A stretch of DNA of 64,000 nucleotides from Mycolicibacterium stellerae. Its GTDB lineage: Bacteria > Actinomycetota > Actinomycetes > Mycobacteriales > Mycobacteriaceae. The stretch spans positions 1 through 64,000 of the forward strand of contig NZ_RARC01000025.1 in assembly GCF_003719305.1 (NCBI RefSeq), given 5' to 3'. Made by a program: the position numbers and the translations under genes. Shown piece after piece: positions 1-8,348 of this stretch (position 1 is its first letter; every line of letters begins with the position of its first letter). The notes beneath the pieces were generated by a model. It worked only from the letters and a program-made list of their open reading frames with translations. It made no database searches and had not been told where the DNA came from.

Positions 1-260
1 GTTTGGTGTAGCGCCATGGCGTGGCTGACGTTGACCGCGGCGGCCATCTCGGCGACCGCAGACGCTTGGGCGTCGACCCACCACAGTTCGCGTTGCCCGG
101 CGGGCAGCCCGGTGCGGCGGGCGAACAGCTCGGCCAGCACCGCCAACTTGCGGGCACACGCGGCGTTCTCCGCGCGCGCCCACCCCCCGGCGGCCTGGGT
201 CAGCGCGGCATCATCCAGCGCCGCCAGGCCGGCGATCTCAGGCAACGAACCATCGAACAT
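1..260 (-). CDS. 13E12-repeat (DUF222) HNH endonuclease family protein, N-terminal part
   Basis: The reverse strand from the ATG at 260 gives an 86-residue start, MFDGSLPEIAGLAAL..., that runs off the left edge. It matches the N-terminus of the mycobacterial 13E12 repeat / DUF222 proteins, which normally carry a C-terminal HNH nuclease domain (outside this window). Members occur in several copies per mycobacterial genome, and their cellular role is unsettled. The start is supported by the typical MFDG opening. The start codon lies inside a perfect SOS box (253-268), so transcription is probably LexA-controlled and the message may be almost leaderless. Whether the missing part is intact cannot be judged. 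Confidence 0.8.
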   Translation of the reverse strand, partial: MFDGSLPEIAGLAALDDAALTQAAGGWARAENAACARKLAVLAELFARRTGLPAGQRELWWVDAQASAVAEMAAAVNVSHAMALHQ

Positions 261-268
261 AGGTTCGA
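253..268. promoter_or_regulatory. Predicted LexA/SOS box
   Basis: The 16-base palindrome TCGAAC-ATAG-GTTCGA fits the mycobacterial SOS-box consensus (TCGAAC-N4-GTTCGA) with no mismatch in either arm. It covers the start codon of the 13E12 gene at 260. Several 13E12 genes of M. tuberculosis are known to carry such boxes and respond to DNA damage; repression of this copy is inferred. Confidence 0.8.
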
Positions 269-386
269 ACCTACCCAGAGCCCCCGACCAAAATCACCAG
301 GTCAACCGCAGGGCTGTGGACGAACTCGCAACTGTGGATAACTCTGTGAAACCGGCGTCCGCCCTCGTTGGCCGTGGAAGAAACAG

Positions 387-845
387 CTAGAACAACACCC
401 GCACGATCGTCTCGGCGATTGCCGCCGGCTTGTTGGAGCCGTCGAGTTCGATCGTGTTCTTCACCGTCATGTTGATGGTGTTGTCGTCCACCTTGGCCGC
501 GTCGATGAGTTCAGAGCGTGCGCGGATTCGCCCACCAGACGGCACGGCGGCGATGAACCGCACCTTGTTCAACCCGTAGTTGATCGCCATCTTCGCGTTC
601 TCAACGCGGTAGTTGTCCTTGGTGAGCGCCGGGATCATCGACAGCGTCAGGAATCCGTGCGCAATCGTTGTGCCGTAGGGGCTTTCGCTCTTGGCGCGCT
701 CGGCGTCGATGTGAATCCACTGGTGATCCCCGGTCGCATCGGCGAAGGCGTTGATGCGCTCCTGGTCGATCTCCTGCCATTCGCTGACGCCGAGTTCCTC
801 CCCCACCGCAGCGACGGCATCGTCGATGGACGTGATCACCTTCAT
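387..845 (-). CDS. MaoC-like (R)-specific enoyl-CoA hydratase
   Basis: A 152-residue single-hotdog protein predicted to hydrate trans-2-enoyl-CoA to (R)-3-hydroxyacyl-CoA. The hydratase-2 motif is clear: FADATGDHQWIHID, with the catalytic pair D40 and H45 as in HtdZ (Rv0130) of M. tuberculosis. Its start overlaps the stop of the upstream acyl-CoA dehydrogenase by one base (TGATG), so the two are translated together and probably act in succession in a beta-oxidation-like or fatty-acid-modifying step. Cytosolic. Length is normal for the family. Confidence 0.85.
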   Translation of the reverse strand: MKVITSIDDAVAAVGEELGVSEWQEIDQERINAFADATGDHQWIHIDAERAKSESPYGTTIAHGFLTLSMIPALTKDNYRVENAKMAINYGLNKVRFIAAVPSGGRIRARSELIDAAKVDDNTINMTVKNTIELDGSNKPAAIAETIVRVLF

Positions 846-2680
846 CAGAATGCTTCCTCTCGTAGGTTCATGACCGTCAGCTCGACATCGTCGACGATCT
901 TGCGGTCGGCGGTCAGCCGCGGCAACACATTCTTCGTGAAAAAGTTTGCGGCGGCTACCTTTCCGGAATAGAACGCGCGGTCACGGTCGGACGGGTTCGC
1001 TTCGAGGGCGTTGAGCGCCACCTCGGCGTGCTCGAGCAGCAGCCATCCGATGAACAGGTCCCCGACTGCGAGCAGGTACGACACCGACCCAAGACCGAGC
1101 CGATACAGCTCGCGGGCGTTCTCCTGGGCGCTCATCAGGTATCCGGTCAAGGCGACCGTCATCGCCTGGGCATCGGCGAGTGCCGCGGCCAGCACCGCGC
1201 GACCGGCGGCCAACTCCGGCCTTGCCGTGTCTCTGTCCAGGAATTTCTGGATCTGGGTGACGACGTGCGCAAGCGCAACGCCCTGGTCGCGCGCGATCTT
1301 GCGGAAGAAGAAGTCCTGCGCCTGGATCGCAGTCGTGCCCTCATACAGCGAGTCGATCTTGGCGTCGCGGATGTACTGCTCGATCGGGTAGTCCTGCAGG
1401 AACCCCGATCCGCCGAACGTCTGCAACGACTCGGTCAGGCACTGGTAGGCACGTTCGGAGCCGACGCCCTTGACGATCGGCAGCAACAGATCGTTGACCC
1501 GCTCGGCAAGCTCGGGATCGGCCCCCGACACGAGCTGGGCCACCGAGGGGTCCTGGTGTGCGGCCGTGAACAGATAAAGCGCCCGCAGCCCCTCGGCGTA
1601 TGCCTTCTGGGTCATCAGTGCGCGACGCACATCCGGGTGATGAATGATGGTGACCCGCGGGGCGGTCTTATCGGTCATCTGGGTCATGTCCGCGCCCTGC
1701 ACCCGGGTCTTGGCGTACTCCAGTGCGTTCAGGTACCCCGTCGACAACGTCGCAATCGCCTTGGTGCCGACCATCATTCGGGCATACTCGATGATCTTGA
1801 ACATCTGGGCGATGCCGTTGTGCGAATCGCCGACCAGCCAGCCGACGGCGGGCACACCGTGCTGGCCGAACGTCAACTCGCACGTCGCGGACGCCTTGAG
1901 GCCCATCTTGTGCTCGAGCCCGGTCACGAAGACGCCGTTGCGCTCACCCGGTTCGCCGGTCTGAAGATCGGGCAGGAACTTCGGCACGACGAACAGGCTC
2001 AGGCCCTTGGTGCCGGGTCCCGCACCCTCGGGCCTGGCAAGCACCATGTGCAGTTCATTCTCGAACAGATCGTCTGTGTCGCCGTTGGTGATGAAGCGCT
2101 TCACCCCGTCGAGATGCCAGGAGCCGTCGGCCTGCTGCACCGCCTTCGTTCGACCCGCGCCGACATCCGAGCCTGCGTCGGGTTCGGTCAGCACCATCGT
2201 CGCGGCCCAACTACGTTCCATCGCAAGCGATGCCAGCTGTCGCTGCTCGTCGTTGCCGATGTGATACAGGATGTTGGCCAGGACTGGGCCAGCCAGGTAC
2301 ATGAACGCCGCAGGCTGGGCGCCGAGCGGGAGTTCGTTGACCGCCCACGCCACCATCGCGGGCGCGGGCACGCCGCCGATGTCCTCATCCAGCCCGATGC
2401 GGAACCACTCGCCCTGCTGCCAGGCGCGAAACGACTTCTTGAACGACCCAGGAATCGTCACCACGTGCGTCTCGGGGTCGAACGTCGGCGGGTGCCGGTC
2501 GGCGTCGGCGAACGCCTCGGCCAGCGGTCCCTCGGCCAGCTTCGACGCCTCCAAGAGCATCTGCCGAACGGACTCACCGTCGAGGTCGCCGAACTCACCG
2601 GGCGCCAGCGCCTTCTCGAGCTGGAGCACCTCGAAAAGGTTGAACTCGAGATCGCGCACATTGCTCTTGTAATGGCCCAT
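845..2680 (-). CDS. Acyl-CoA dehydrogenase, FadE5-like
   Basis: 611 residues, the same length as FadE5 and with the same opening (MGHYKSNVRDLEFNLFEVL). It is an FAD-dependent acyl-CoA dehydrogenase of the long form with an extra C-terminal ACAD domain. The region LTEPDAGSD (about 165-172) is the FAD/substrate signature. The Glu in IDSLYEGTTAIQ is residue 447, the position of the catalytic base in FadE5. It would make trans-2-enoyl-CoA for the coupled MaoC hydratase downstream. It diverges from a small ORF-TetR pair, and a 20-bp palindrome at 2761-2780 sits about 80-100 bases upstream of its ATG, suggesting TetR repression. It may be a second FadE5 paralog rather than the true ortholog. Confidence 0.85.
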   Translation of the reverse strand: MGHYKSNVRDLEFNLFEVLQLEKALAPGEFGDLDGESVRQMLLEASKLAEGPLAEAFADADRHPPTFDPETHVVTIPGSFKKSFRAWQQGEWFRIGLDEDIGGVPAPAMVAWAVNELPLGAQPAAFMYLAGPVLANILYHIGNDEQRQLASLAMERSWAATMVLTEPDAGSDVGAGRTKAVQQADGSWHLDGVKRFITNGDTDDLFENELHMVLARPEGAGPGTKGLSLFVVPKFLPDLQTGEPGERNGVFVTGLEHKMGLKASATCELTFGQHGVPAVGWLVGDSHNGIAQMFKIIEYARMMVGTKAIATLSTGYLNALEYAKTRVQGADMTQMTDKTAPRVTIIHHPDVRRALMTQKAYAEGLRALYLFTAAHQDPSVAQLVSGADPELAERVNDLLLPIVKGVGSERAYQCLTESLQTFGGSGFLQDYPIEQYIRDAKIDSLYEGTTAIQAQDFFFRKIARDQGVALAHVVTQIQKFLDRDTARPELAAGRAVLAAALADAQAMTVALTGYLMSAQENARELYRLGLGSVSYLLAVGDLFIGWLLLEHAEVALNALEANPSDRDRAFYSGKVAAANFFTKNVLPRLTADRKIVDDVELTVMNLREEAF

Positions 2681-2760
2681 GGCTAGCCCTTCTGCAGCGA
2701 CTGGGGCGAGCGTAACCCTTCCCGGCAGCCCCGGAGTTAACCCGAAGCACGTTGCATCGG

Positions 2761-2780
2761 ATTATGGTCTGTCCCATAAT
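2761..2780. promoter_or_regulatory. Palindromic operator candidate, fadE side
   Basis: ATTATGG-N6-CCATAAT is a perfect 7-bp inverted repeat, 81-100 bases upstream of the fadE ATG (2680). A degenerate copy with identical geometry lies at 2896-2915 on the regulator side. Size and symmetry suit a TetR dimer site; assignment to the adjacent TetR (3094-3735) is inferred. Confidence 0.55.
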
Positions 2781-2895
2781 TTGGCTCCCGCAGAACCGGC
2801 CGGCTGACCAGCGAGTTGACACGTGTTTACCTGGTGTTTACTGGGAGATCGGCGCGAATCGGCAGCTGGTGGAATTGCACAAGTCCCTGAAGCGT

Positions 2896-2915
2896 TCTAT
2901 GGTGTAAATCATAAT
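2896..2915. promoter_or_regulatory. Palindromic operator candidate, TetR side
   Basis: TCTATGG-N6-TCATAAT keeps the half-site pattern TTATGR and the 6-base spacer of the 2761-2780 palindrome. It ends 44 bases before the ATG of the small ORF at 2960, so it would allow autoregulation of the small ORF-tetR unit. Confidence 0.5.
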
Positions 2916-2959
2916 CAGCGGGTCGGCAACGGCGCCGGCTCACCTGTAGGAGGCACACG

Positions 2960-3097
2960 ATGTGGGTCATCGAGCTCAACTTCGCAGGCCGACAGTTCAC
3001 ACACCGTGTGCCTGATCGTCGTCAGCGGCTCTACCAGCTGGCCACCCGAACCGTTGGATGGCGGCCGTCGCAGCTGCGCAACCAGCAGGCTGCGTGA
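2960..3097 (+). CDS. Small ORF (45 aa) coupled to tetR
   Basis: An ATG at 2960 is preceded by a textbook ribosome-binding site (AGGAGG, 2949-2954) and opens a 45-codon frame, MWVIELNFAGRQFTHRVPDR... Its TGA stop (3095-3097) overlaps the GTG start of the TetR gene in a GTGA junction. Strong ribosome site plus coupling argue that it is translated. It is basic, with 8 Arg and no signal peptide or membrane segment. I do not recognise a family. It could be a genuine microprotein or a leader peptide that couples translation into tetR. Confidence 0.6.
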   Translation: MWVIELNFAGRQFTHRVPDRRQRLYQLATRTVGWRPSQLRNQQAA

Positions 3098-3735
3098 AGA
3101 CGCTTCAGAACGTGCCGGCAACCAAGACGCGGACCAAGCGGGGTTCAACCCGAAGCAACATGCTGATCAGTGCCGCCGAGGTGATGCGTGAGCGCGGCGC
3201 CGCCGGTGTGACGATCGACGAGGTGCTCGCCCGCAGCGGCGCACCACGCGGATCGGTCTACTACCACTTCCCAGAGGGCAGGAACCAGATCCTGGCCGAG
3301 GCATTGCGCTGGGCAGGCGACATGATCGCCGACAGCATCGATGACGCGGCCGGGCGAGGCGCGCTGTCACTTGTCCGTGGCTTCACCGAGTTCTGGGAAC
3401 GGACGCTGCAGGAGAGCGACTTCGGAGCGGGCTGCCCCGTCGTCGCGGCGGCGATCGGCTGCGCAAGCGACGAAGCAGAGTTGGCCAACATCGCCAGCGA
3501 CATCTTCGGGCGCTGGCGCGACGCATTGACGCGCGCCTTCGTCGCCGACGATTTCGACGCCGCAGAGGCCGAGTCACTCGCCGTCACCTGCATCGCGTCG
3601 TTGGAAGGCGCCGTGGTGTTGTGCCGCTCCATCCGCAATGCCGAGCCGTTGCGTCAGGTCGCATGCCAGATGGAATTCCTCATCAAGTCAAGGGAATTCG
3701 TCCGTCGCAACGGTCTGCCGACCGGCGACCACTAG
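3094..3735 (+). CDS. TetR/AcrR family regulator (LmrA/YxaF-like C-terminus)
   Basis: 213 residues from the GTG at 3094, chosen because it overlaps the stop of the small ORF (GTGA); an upstream ATG at 3058 in frame is possible but lies inside that ORF. The N-terminal helix-turn-helix is plain (TIDEVLARSGAPRGSVYYHF). The ligand domain, with FGAGCPVVAAAIG, resembles the LmrA/YxaF group. It is divergent from the fadE-maoC pair, and two matching 20-bp palindromes lie between them, so it probably represses both directions in response to an acyl-CoA or lipophilic ligand (inference). The stop overlaps the convergent DHFR-like gene by 4 bases (CTAG). Confidence 0.85.
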   Translation: MKTLQNVPATKTRTKRGSTRSNMLISAAEVMRERGAAGVTIDEVLARSGAPRGSVYYHFPEGRNQILAEALRWAGDMIADSIDDAAGRGALSLVRGFTEFWERTLQESDFGAGCPVVAAAIGCASDEAELANIASDIFGRWRDALTRAFVADDFDAAEAESLAVTCIASLEGAVVLCRSIRNAEPLRQVACQMEFLIKSREFVRRNGLPTGDH

Positions 3736-4253
3736 GCCTTGCGCCACCTGGCGCAGACGAACTCGCCATTGACCCCCGACTCCACCAATACCCACTCCGT
3801 GTGCAGAGGCATCAGCCGCCCACCGGTGCCAAGCGTGCACGGCGCGTAGCTGACGATCATCTCGTCGATCAACCCGGCGGCGGCGAACTGTGCGGCCACA
3901 TCACCACCGCCCACCACCCAGATGTCCTGATACGCCGCCGCCTGTACCAGCAGTGGGTGCAGTTCGGTCACGTCTCCGTGAAAGGCGCGCACTCCATCGC
4001 CGGTCCGCACGATGTCGGGTCGGTGCGTCATCACCCAGGTGGGCTGTTCGTACTGCCACTCGTCGGGGTCGTTGGCCAGGATCCACTCGTATGTCGTCGC
4101 CCCCATCACAAGCGCTCCGACCGAGTTGCTGAAAGCGCGGTATCCGAATGGACCGTCGGCGTCGATGTTGCGGGTTATCAACCAGTCCAGGCTCGCCCGG
4201 TCGTCGACGATGTAACCGTCGATGCTGGATGCCGTGTAGTAGATGGTCGCCAA
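3732..4253 (-). CDS. Dihydrofolate reductase-like (RibD C-terminal domain) protein
   Basis: 173 residues with the DHFR/RibD-C fold signature: start MATIYYTASSIDGYIVD, middle ALVMGATTYEW, and the nucleotide-binding VVGGGDVAAQF near residues 113-123. This family reduces pteridine- or pyrimidine-like substrates with NADPH; many members, probably including this one, are not true folate enzymes. The AraC-type gene upstream on the same strand ends one base before its start (stop at 4255), so the pair is likely one transcript. Substrate unknown. Confidence 0.75.
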   Translation of the reverse strand: MATIYYTASSIDGYIVDDRASLDWLITRNIDADGPFGYRAFSNSVGALVMGATTYEWILANDPDEWQYEQPTWVMTHRPDIVRTGDGVRAFHGDVTELHPLLVQAAAYQDIWVVGGGDVAAQFAAAGLIDEMIVSYAPCTLGTGGRLMPLHTEWVLVESGVNGEFVCARWRKA

Positions 4254-4254
4254 G

Positions 4255-5178
4255 TCAGTTGCCTCTCATCCAGTCGAGCGGATCGCCCGTGCGGGTGTCG
4301 ATACCGTGGCGCGCCAGCATCGTGCGGGCCAGTTGCCTGCGGTGTGCGGAATAGGTCAGTACGTGCGCGATGATGCCGAAGAGCTGGAACGACTCCGGCG
4401 GGTCGCACAGCGCGTCGATGATGGTGTCGCCGAGACGGCCCTCGGCGGTGTACTCGGATACCATCGCGCTCCAACGGCTACCGAGGTCGGCGTGATGAGC
4501 GGCGAGCTGCGTCGCCCCGGCGGAATCGGGTTGGGTCGATTCGCGACCCGGAAAGTCGCGGCCTTCGATGGTGGCGAGCCAGACCTCCTTCGTCCACACG
4601 ATGGCGCCGAGCACCGCGCCAACGCTCGGTTCCCTGCCGTCCCATTCGAGGATCACCTGCCCGGGTGAAATCTCGTCCAACCACTGCTCTTTCGACAATT
4701 GCGTGGCCTCGTTGATCAGATATGCGGTGTCGGCGATGTCGTGCGCCACCATCAGCTGGGAAATGTCTGGCTCCTTAGTGTCGCCATCGCCGTCCAGCCA
4801 CAAGGACTGCGGCGGATGGAAATGCAGGCCGTTGGGCGCGGGCAGGCGGAACTCGATGTCGGCAGCCTTCGAGGGCGGCACCCCGAACGTGCGGCGGAAT
4901 GCCCGCGAGAACACCTCCGCCGACGACCACCCTTCCGCGGCGGCGACCACGGACACCGGCTCGCCGCCACCCAACCGCCACGCCGCGCGCTCGAGCATGA
5001 TCCGGCGCCGCAATGCCGCAGGCGACTCCCCTGTCAGCCTGCGCACCTCCCGCGAGAAGTGGAACTCCGACGCGAAACTGCTGCGCGCCATGTCGCCGAC
5101 ATCGGTGTTGTCGGCGTCGACGACGGCGTCGAGCAGTTCGCGCAGTCGGTCGCGACGAGCGGGATCGGTCACGTTCAC
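4255..5178 (-). CDS. AraC-type HTH protein with C-terminal DinB-like domain
   Basis: 307 residues from a GTG at 5178 (VNVTDPARRDRLRELL...). The frame stays open for about 390 bases upstream, but that part overlaps the broken NAT gene and reads as non-protein sequence, so the GTG was chosen. Residues about 40-100 form an AraC-type helix-turn-helix (EFHFSREVRRLTGESPAALRRRIMLERAAW, then a second helix pair ending RRTFGVPPS). The C-terminal half has a DinB/maleylpyruvate-isomerase-like helical bundle (WTKEVWLATIEGRDFP ... HVLTYSAHRRQLARTML). Such fusions are probably regulators with a ligand- or metal-binding four-helix bundle. Likely co-transcribed with the DHFR-like gene. Confidence 0.7.
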   Translation of the reverse strand: MNVTDPARRDRLRELLDAVVDADNTDVGDMARSSFASEFHFSREVRRLTGESPAALRRRIMLERAAWRLGGGEPVSVVAAAEGWSSAEVFSRAFRRTFGVPPSKAADIEFRLPAPNGLHFHPPQSLWLDGDGDTKEPDISQLMVAHDIADTAYLINEATQLSKEQWLDEISPGQVILEWDGREPSVGAVLGAIVWTKEVWLATIEGRDFPGRESTQPDSAGATQLAAHHADLGSRWSAMVSEYTAEGRLGDTIIDALCDPPESFQLFGIIAHVLTYSAHRRQLARTMLARHGIDTRTGDPLDWMRGN

Positions 5179-5234
5179 CGAGTATGGTCTCTCGCCGCCA
5201 GGTTGGACATGACAATTCCTGCTGCACTGCGTCG

Positions 5235-5803
5235 TCAGCTGTCCAGCACCTCGCGGACCCGGGCCGCAGTGTCGAAACGGATCCGCTCGCTGTCGCCCGC
5301 GCTGTGTATCGCGAGGTTGCGGCCGCGCAGGTTCCACCGCGCGTCGTCGGTGACGAGTGCAACGGACAGGCCGACGACGAAGCCGGACTCCGGAAATGTT
5401 GAGATATACCGGCTCCCGACCCGACGGTCGATCATCGGGAATGGTCTGGTGCTGAACATGTAGAGCGGTTCCCAGCCGCGTCTGTGCGGGCAGTTCGCCG
5501 CTGCTGTTCATCCAGACCACGGCCGCCGAGCACGTCGACCCCGAAACCCAACTGCGACAGCACATGTGCCATCACGCCGTTCTGCTCGAAGCAGTAGCCG
5601 CCGTGGCGGCGGCGAACCAGCTTGTCGAAGAGAGCATCCGGCCGCAGGTCGACCACGGGTATACCCATCACCGGGTCCAGATTCTCGAACGGAAGCGAGC
5701 GGTTGGGCGCGGTCACCAGCGCGGCGAGGGCATCCGACGTCGGGCCGGTCGGGCCGGTGTAGGAGACGCGATAGAAGTAATCGGCAATGGAGTCGGCGGT
5801 CAT
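5235..5803 (-). pseudogene. Arylamine N-acetyltransferase pseudogene (frameshift and internal deletion)
   Basis: The first about 96 codons from the ATG at 5803 are a good NAT N-terminus with the catalytic Cys71 in RRHGGYCFEQNG. After GGRG the frame is lost. The expected continuation (VVWMNSSGELPAQT) is present in another frame. It then jumps directly to WEPLYMFSTRPFPMIDRR in a third frame, followed by a normal NAT C-terminus that ends at 5235. The jump falls exactly where AQT-His should occur, so the catalytic His, the catalytic Asp and roughly 55-60 residues are gone. Total length is about 189 codons against about 275 for the family. The gene cannot make an active enzyme. Confidence 0.8.
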
Positions 5804-5886
5804 AGACCGAGTGTTGCGGCTCTATGCGGAGAAGTTCGAGTAACGCCGCAACAAACGCAACGGTTCGGTGCCCGGGGCTCGCCGCG

Positions 5887-6696
5887 TCAACGCCGTGCGG
5901 TCGCGACGATCATGGGCAGATCCACCACGGTCACGCCGCCGGTTACGTGCCGCTGCACCTCGCTGACGAACTGGCTTTCCAACGCCGACCTCGCCTTGTC
6001 CGGAGCCTGCTCGATGATCGTCGCCATCGGGGTCAGACCGATGTACTGCCACAGGAACTCGGCGGGGGCAGGCAGCCTCAGCGTGGTCGTCAAGACCGTC
6101 GAGGACACGTCCCGCAGACCGGCGGTGCGGAGCAGATCGGCGACGACCTCGGGGTCATGCATGGAAAAGACCGCTCCGACGAAGCCGCCGAGATCGGGGC
6201 TGATGTGCTCGACGATTGCTCGCTCGAGTGCTGCGAAGAACGGCGGTATTCGCCCCGGCGTGCTGATCACGAGTCGGCCCGGCGACGCCAGCACCCTGCG
6301 CATCTCTGCGACTGCGGTTGCTCTGTTCTCCATGAACATCAACCCCAACTGACATAGCACGACGTCCACCGAGGCATCGGGTATCGGTAGCGCGGCGGCC
6401 TCCGCGACTTGCCAATCGACGCGGGCACTGCTCGGCACCCGAACGGTCTTGGCAACTTGGATCATGTCGGGTGCGATGTCGATTCCCGTCACCGATCCAG
6501 TGCCGCCGACTCGCTCCGCGGCGGCACGGGCGATGTGGCCGGTGCCGCATGCGACATCGAGGACGTGTTCACCCGCCTGCAGATGCGCTACCCGCAGAAG
6601 GTCTCTCGACACAGGTTCGGCGATGAGGGGGACGAAGATGCGCTGATACCTTTCGGCCGAGCGCCCGGTGAAATGCTGATAGGAGACGGAGGACAT
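5887..6696 (-). CDS. SAM-dependent class I methyltransferase
   Basis: 269 residues from the ATG at 6696 (MSSVSYQHFTGRSAERYQR), preceded by GGAG-rich sequence; a longer frame upstream has no family-like sequence. Motif I is HVLDVACGTGHIARAAA (about 46-62), with the acidic residue of motif II in VTGIDIAPDM. The family is the ubiE/methyltransf_11 type, acting on small molecules. It follows the LuxR-type gene by 82 bases on the same strand and may be its target. Substrate not predictable. Confidence 0.8.
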   Translation of the reverse strand: MSSVSYQHFTGRSAERYQRIFVPLIAEPVSRDLLRVAHLQAGEHVLDVACGTGHIARAAAERVGGTGSVTGIDIAPDMIQVAKTVRVPSSARVDWQVAEAAALPIPDASVDVVLCQLGLMFMENRATAVAEMRRVLASPGRLVISTPGRIPPFFAALERAIVEHISPDLGGFVGAVFSMHDPEVVADLLRTAGLRDVSSTVLTTTLRLPAPAEFLWQYIGLTPMATIIEQAPDKARSALESQFVSEVQRHVTGGVTVVDLPMIVATARR

Positions 6697-6778
6697 GGAC
6701 AGCAAGTCTGGTGATCGCACGCGGATCCGGCATCGGCCGAACAACCCATCTGTGCATATGGGTCGAACACCCCACGGG

Positions 6779-8338
6779 TCACACCAGATGGTGTTCGTAG
6801 GCGTAGGCGGTCGCCGCCGCCCGGTTCGCGACGCCGAGCTTGGCGTAGATGTGTTCAACGTGACGCGCGACGGTGTGCGGGCTGACGACTAGTCGCCCGG
6901 CGATCTCCCGATTGGTTCGGCCTGCCGCAATGTGAGCCAGCACTTCGAGCTCGCGGGCTGACAATGTCGTGGATGGGTCGCCTCGACCCACATCGGCGGC
7001 GAGACCGACCAGCAGACGCTCCACTCGATTCAGGTCGGGTGTGGCGGCCAGTTCACCGAAAAGGATCTTGGCAGTGCTGAATTCCACCCCGGCGCTACTT
7101 TGGTCGCCCATCGCTGCACATGCCAGCCCAAGCAACACCGCGGTACGCGCAACGTCGTACGGCATGTGCGCAGCGCGAAAAGCTGTCGCCGCGGCCCTCA
7201 ATGCCTTCAGTGCGGCCGGCACCTTTCCGTACTCCATCTGCACCGACCCCGCCGCCTGGTCAGCCATCGCCGTGAGCAGCTCCGAGCTGGACCGCATTGC
7301 GATCGCCGACAGCTCGTCGGATGCCTGGTGTGCTGCGGTGATATCGCCGTTGGCGCGATGGATTTCGACGGCGGCACTGAGCAGGGCGGGCCGCGACACC
7401 GAGAGACCGGACTCCGCCAACGCCCGCAGGATCGTGGCGCTGGCGGCGGTCCCGTCACCCCTTGCAAGCTCAAGCAGCGCCACGCCGGGCACCGGATCGC
7501 AACCATGCCGACCGGCGTCACGGTAAGAATGCTCGGCACCGTCGAGATCTCCCCGCAGACGACGCATTTCGCCAAGTTGGTAGTGCGCGAGACCGAGCGC
7601 GGGGTGCGGCGGATCGGCAAGTCGCGCACATGCTTGCAGCGCGCTCTCGACAGCGCCCGGCCAGTCGCCTTCCGCCTGCTGCAATTGGGATCGGTGCACC
7701 AGACACTGCCCGCGAAACGGCACCAGACCGGATTGAGCGTCGCACCACCCGCTGAGCTCGCCGGTCCATTCCGCAGCGCGTTTCAGATCGAAGAGCGCGA
7801 CACACTCGAGAATGACAGCGCAGTAGGCGATTCCGGTCACGATCGCACCGAGTTCGCCTGCCGCCGCCCAGAGCATGACCTCGTCGAGCTTGGCCATTCC
7901 TGCGTCTGGCTCGCCGGCCGCGATCAGCGCCTGCCCGTGGCACAGCCTTCCGAACGCCCGCAGATCGGCGTCGTGAAAGCGGTCGCCGATCTCGGCGGCC
8001 CGGGCACCCAGCGCTTGGGCGCGTTGCGGATCACTGGCTTCCAGGGCGCCGAGGCTCTGCGGGATGAGGAGGTAGCCCGACGCGCGGCACTCTGTCACGG
8101 TGTGCGCGATCAACGACCCACTACGCACAAACCAGCCGTTGGCTCGTGCCGTCTGGCCGCCCGCCAATAAGAGGAAGCCCAGCCAGAAGGCATAGCGGGC
8201 CGCTTCATCAAGGTGACCGGCGGCCAGCGCGGTGCGATGCGCAGCCTCCCACCGCGAGGCGCACTCGTCGTCGTCGCCGCGCAGGAATGCCTGAATCGCG
8301 GCCCGTTCGTGATCCGACGCGTCGGTCGACGGCGTCAT
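6779..8338 (-). CDS. LuxR-family transcriptional regulator
   Basis: 519 residues from the ATG at 8338 (MTPSTDASDHERAAIQAFL). The C-terminal about 65 residues are a LuxR/GerE helix-turn-helix (LSARELEVLAHIAAGRTNREIA ... VSPHTVARHVEHIYAKLGV). The N-terminal about 440 residues are Ala-rich helical repeats of TPR type, without the P-loop ATPase seen in MalT/LAL regulators. It starts 10 bases downstream of the stop of the enoyl-CoA hydratase on the same strand, so read-through is likely. Target unknown; the methyltransferase downstream is the obvious candidate. Confidence 0.8.
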   Translation of the reverse strand: MTPSTDASDHERAAIQAFLRGDDDECASRWEAAHRTALAAGHLDEAARYAFWLGFLLLAGGQTARANGWFVRSGSLIAHTVTECRASGYLLIPQSLGALEASDPQRAQALGARAAEIGDRFHDADLRAFGRLCHGQALIAAGEPDAGMAKLDEVMLWAAAGELGAIVTGIAYCAVILECVALFDLKRAAEWTGELSGWCDAQSGLVPFRGQCLVHRSQLQQAEGDWPGAVESALQACARLADPPHPALGLAHYQLGEMRRLRGDLDGAEHSYRDAGRHGCDPVPGVALLELARGDGTAASATILRALAESGLSVSRPALLSAAVEIHRANGDITAAHQASDELSAIAMRSSSELLTAMADQAAGSVQMEYGKVPAALKALRAAATAFRAAHMPYDVARTAVLLGLACAAMGDQSSAGVEFSTAKILFGELAATPDLNRVERLLVGLAADVGRGDPSTTLSARELEVLAHIAAGRTNREIAGRLVVSPHTVARHVEHIYAKLGVANRAAATAYAYEHHLV

Positions 8339-8348
8339 ACCTCCAGTG

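Noticed and set aside
316..346. Two DnaA-box-like sequences (CTGTGGACG and CTGTGGATAA) near the 13E12 gene
   Set aside because: Only two imperfect copies, no AT-rich unwinding region and no dnaA/dnaN neighbours, so an origin is not supported.
1028..2686. A 552-codon open frame antisense to the FadE5-like gene
   Set aside because: High-GC shadow of a well-supported gene; composition is Arg/Gly/His-rich and no domain is seen.
2826..2841. Direct repeat TGTTTAC (two copies) as a regulator site
   Set aside because: Short, without symmetry, and not repeated elsewhere; likely chance.
2823..3191. A 122-codon frame across the fadE-tetR intergenic region
   Set aside because: Crosses the operator-like palindrome and the strong ribosome site of the 45-codon ORF; sequence is not protein-like.
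5179..5565. N-terminal extension of the AraC-DinB-like protein up to 5565
   Set aside because: This stretch is the decayed NAT sequence read in another frame; the GTG at 5178 starts the family-like part.
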